Shown one piece after another: positions 62,514 to 64,000 of a stretch of DNA of 64,000 bases. The notes under the pieces were generated by a model. That model did not search any database and was not told the origin of the DNA. It saw only the letters and a list, made by a program, of their open reading frames with translations. A program made the translations under genes and the position numbers. The DNA is taken from assembly GCF_964355755.1 (NCBI RefSeq), contig NC_092678.1:2069922-2133921 (forward strand), written 5' to 3'. The DNA comes from Antedon mediterranea (taxonomy: Eukaryota; Echinodermata; Crinoidea; Comatulida; Antedonidae). Within the stretch, counting starts at the first letter, position 1. Each line of letters opens with the position of its first letter.

Positions 62514-63061
62514 TAAATTTAGATGTATAATTTCTAATATCATTAAACAGTTTTCTAACTTCTATGATAGTTGGAATATCAAAATGTTCTATTAAAAAAA
62601 CTGGCTAAAATTTTAATTTGTTAAAAAATATTTTCAATCTATTGTGATTGGAGAATACTTTTTGCAGATGAATTTTTATTATTATCATTTTATCACTCAA
62701 TTCATCAATATGCTAGGTACCTCTTTAAAAACAAGATCTTTTGTAAATCAAAAACAAAATAATCATTAAAATAAAACAGTATTTTTAAACTAAGACTAAT
62801 AATAAATCTCAAACAACAGCAGCACGAAAAACTAAAAAAAAAATGTAATACTGTATTTCAGAAAATGATTTAAAAATAATTTAAAATAAAACCAAAAACA
62901 TTTTTTAAACTATTGCAGCTTTTTCCATGTGTCAAATAATTTATTATGAGTGAAAACGGTAATAACAAAATTGTCATAATTTGCTTTCATTGTCAATTCA
63001 GTACAAAAAGTTGTTTCTATTGGTCGACGTCACCCGCAAAAATGTCATTTACTCATTTCTG

Positions 63062-63800
63062 TCACATCAATCGCTGTTGTAACAGGAACGTTGGCACGAC
63101 AAGAAGCATTAACCAAAATGAGGGTGATATAGTTATTCCACCGCTGCAAATATGTTGCTCCTAAATAAACAAAATAAAAATATTTATCCAAGTCAGATAG
63201 AAATAAGGCTACCGGCATGATCGACCATGCATGCAATTTTATATATGCACAGTCGACCATGCATCAAAGTTAGAACTTTCTATCGACACAATTGGTTATC
63301 GAAGATGTAGTGTTAGTGTTAGTTAATGTTTATAGTGCTAGTGTATAGTGTAGATGATTTAGTTTAAAAGTGCTAGATAGTCAATATGTTGGTCATACAT
63401 CAAATTAGTATTTTCCGATTAGCACGGTCAACCGTGTTCCTTTATTCTGTCAAAAAACTTTAAATGAGACACACGGTCAACTGTGCTGATAGCACATGCA
63501 TGATTGACTGTACTGTGCTAATAATCACTTCCAACTAAGCAACATAAAGACACCATCAAATTCAGAAAGTCAAGCTTTCTTTCAACTGCATGATGAAAAC
63601 ATCGCAAATGGTGTTTGTGTAGTTGTAGGTTAGCATATTACTGTATTTCAATTCTTTTAAAAACCAATTTCTCATAAATTGAATGTGCTAGGTTATACAT
63701 ACCTTGGAATGATTGAAGAAACAATTTTTTGGCCGCCTTCGATATCTCGGATATTTAGCCTCATCTTCAGGTTTCGGACCAGGTGCATAGGAGTTAAGGG
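63062..63800 (-). CDS. C-terminal two exons of a probable GPI-anchored protein (partial gene)
   Basis: Exon 63800-63713 (acceptor AATTAG, donor AAG/GTATG) reads NSYAPGPKPEDEAKYPRYRR then RPKNCFFNHSK. The last exon 63160-63062 (acceptor TTATTTAG) continues in phase 0 as EQHICSGGITIS, then the hydrophobic PSFWLMLLVVPTFLLQQ and a stop after RLM. Small residues (CSGG) followed by a hydrophobic tail that ends the protein are the pattern of a GPI-anchor signal, although the final QQRLM is more polar than usual. The rest of the gene lies beyond 64000. I do not recognise the family. Confidence 0.5.
63190..63540. repeat. Repeat with 'cggtcaaccgtg' palindromes, related to 15685-15965
   Basis: Contains 'ggcatgatcgaccatgcatg', 'cagtcgaccatgcat', 'gcacggtcaaccgtg' and 'cacacggtcaactgtgctga' in mixed orientation. 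It lies in the last intron of the partial gene. Confidence 0.45.
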
Positions 63801-64000
63801 CTAATTATTCAATAATAATATAATAGTAAATATTCACACTTAATAGAGGTCCTCATATAGGACACCCCTATTCTGGGACAAACTTCAAACAGGAAAAATA
63901 AAGTACTAGACTTTTCGTTTCCACAATGCGCCTCACGGCTACGTGCCTATTAAGTAAAAACATCATTCTGCAAACGGTCATATATTTCTGAGCACAGAAT

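Larger units (their letters stand above)
58274..63061. other. Gene-free intergenic region
   Basis: About 4.8 kb of AT-rich sequence with no supportable gene. It holds a tRNA-derived SINE at 58640-58740, an 11-bp hairpin at 60184-60213 (ggctatcggca and its complement, 8-base loop), (TA)n at 61009-61047 and 62489-62513, and (ACA)n at 62048-62070. The open frames at 59278-59505, 61916-62143 and 62359-62595 show no motifs. Confidence 0.6.

Overview
This is an intron-rich, AT-rich animal nuclear genome segment. All genes have GT/AG introns. The gene set (tRNA exportin, eL20, mitochondrial ACAD9, a CARD plus death-domain adaptor), the dense DNA-transposon remnants and the very frequent palindrome TAGGCCTA suggest a marine invertebrate deuterostome, most likely an echinoderm (possibly a crinoid). 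The species guess is inference.

Layout. (1) 1-33267: exportin-T (XPOT) fills the left half on the minus strand. I placed 18 coding exons; only the last few residues are missing. Its introns hold most of the repeats: a MULE with terminal repeats and target duplication (4115-6532); a nested ~8 kb inverted-repeat composite (7697-15670) carrying a 30-bp minisatellite, a 21/90-bp satellite and ~520-bp fold-back arms; a Myb/SANT-like element; a 1-kb CAGTGGCGG element; tRNA-derived SINEs and several MITE families. (2) 33268-34887: head-to-head promoter region of XPOT and RPL18A, occupied by a 699-bp TIR element whose arms carry CRE-like and CCAAT-like sites. (3) 34888-36553: RPL18A (eL20, plus strand, 5 exons), with two paralogous H/ACA snoRNAs in introns 2 and 3. 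(4) 37401-46729: ACAD9 (minus, 15 exons), with a truncated non-LTR retrotransposon in intron 7. (5) 47669-48968: a two-exon CARD plus death-domain adaptor resembling CRADD/RAIDD (minus). (6) 50916-58211: a 17-exon gene (minus) for a secreted, cysteine-rich protein of about 1037 residues, built from seven tandem copies of a two-exon module; I do not recognise it as a described family and consider it the most novel gene here. (7) 58274-63061: no gene seen, microsatellites and a SINE. (8) 63062-63800: the last two exons of a minus-strand gene whose C-terminus looks like a GPI-anchor signal; the rest lies outside the window.

The genes are ordinary unlinked neighbours rather than an operon. The functional couplings visible are the shared XPOT/RPL18A promoter region, the snoRNAs hosted by a ribosomal-protein gene, and the convergent 3' ends of RPL18A and ACAD9. 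Exon boundaries were set by hand from splice signals, reading phase and remembered family lengths; no database search was possible.
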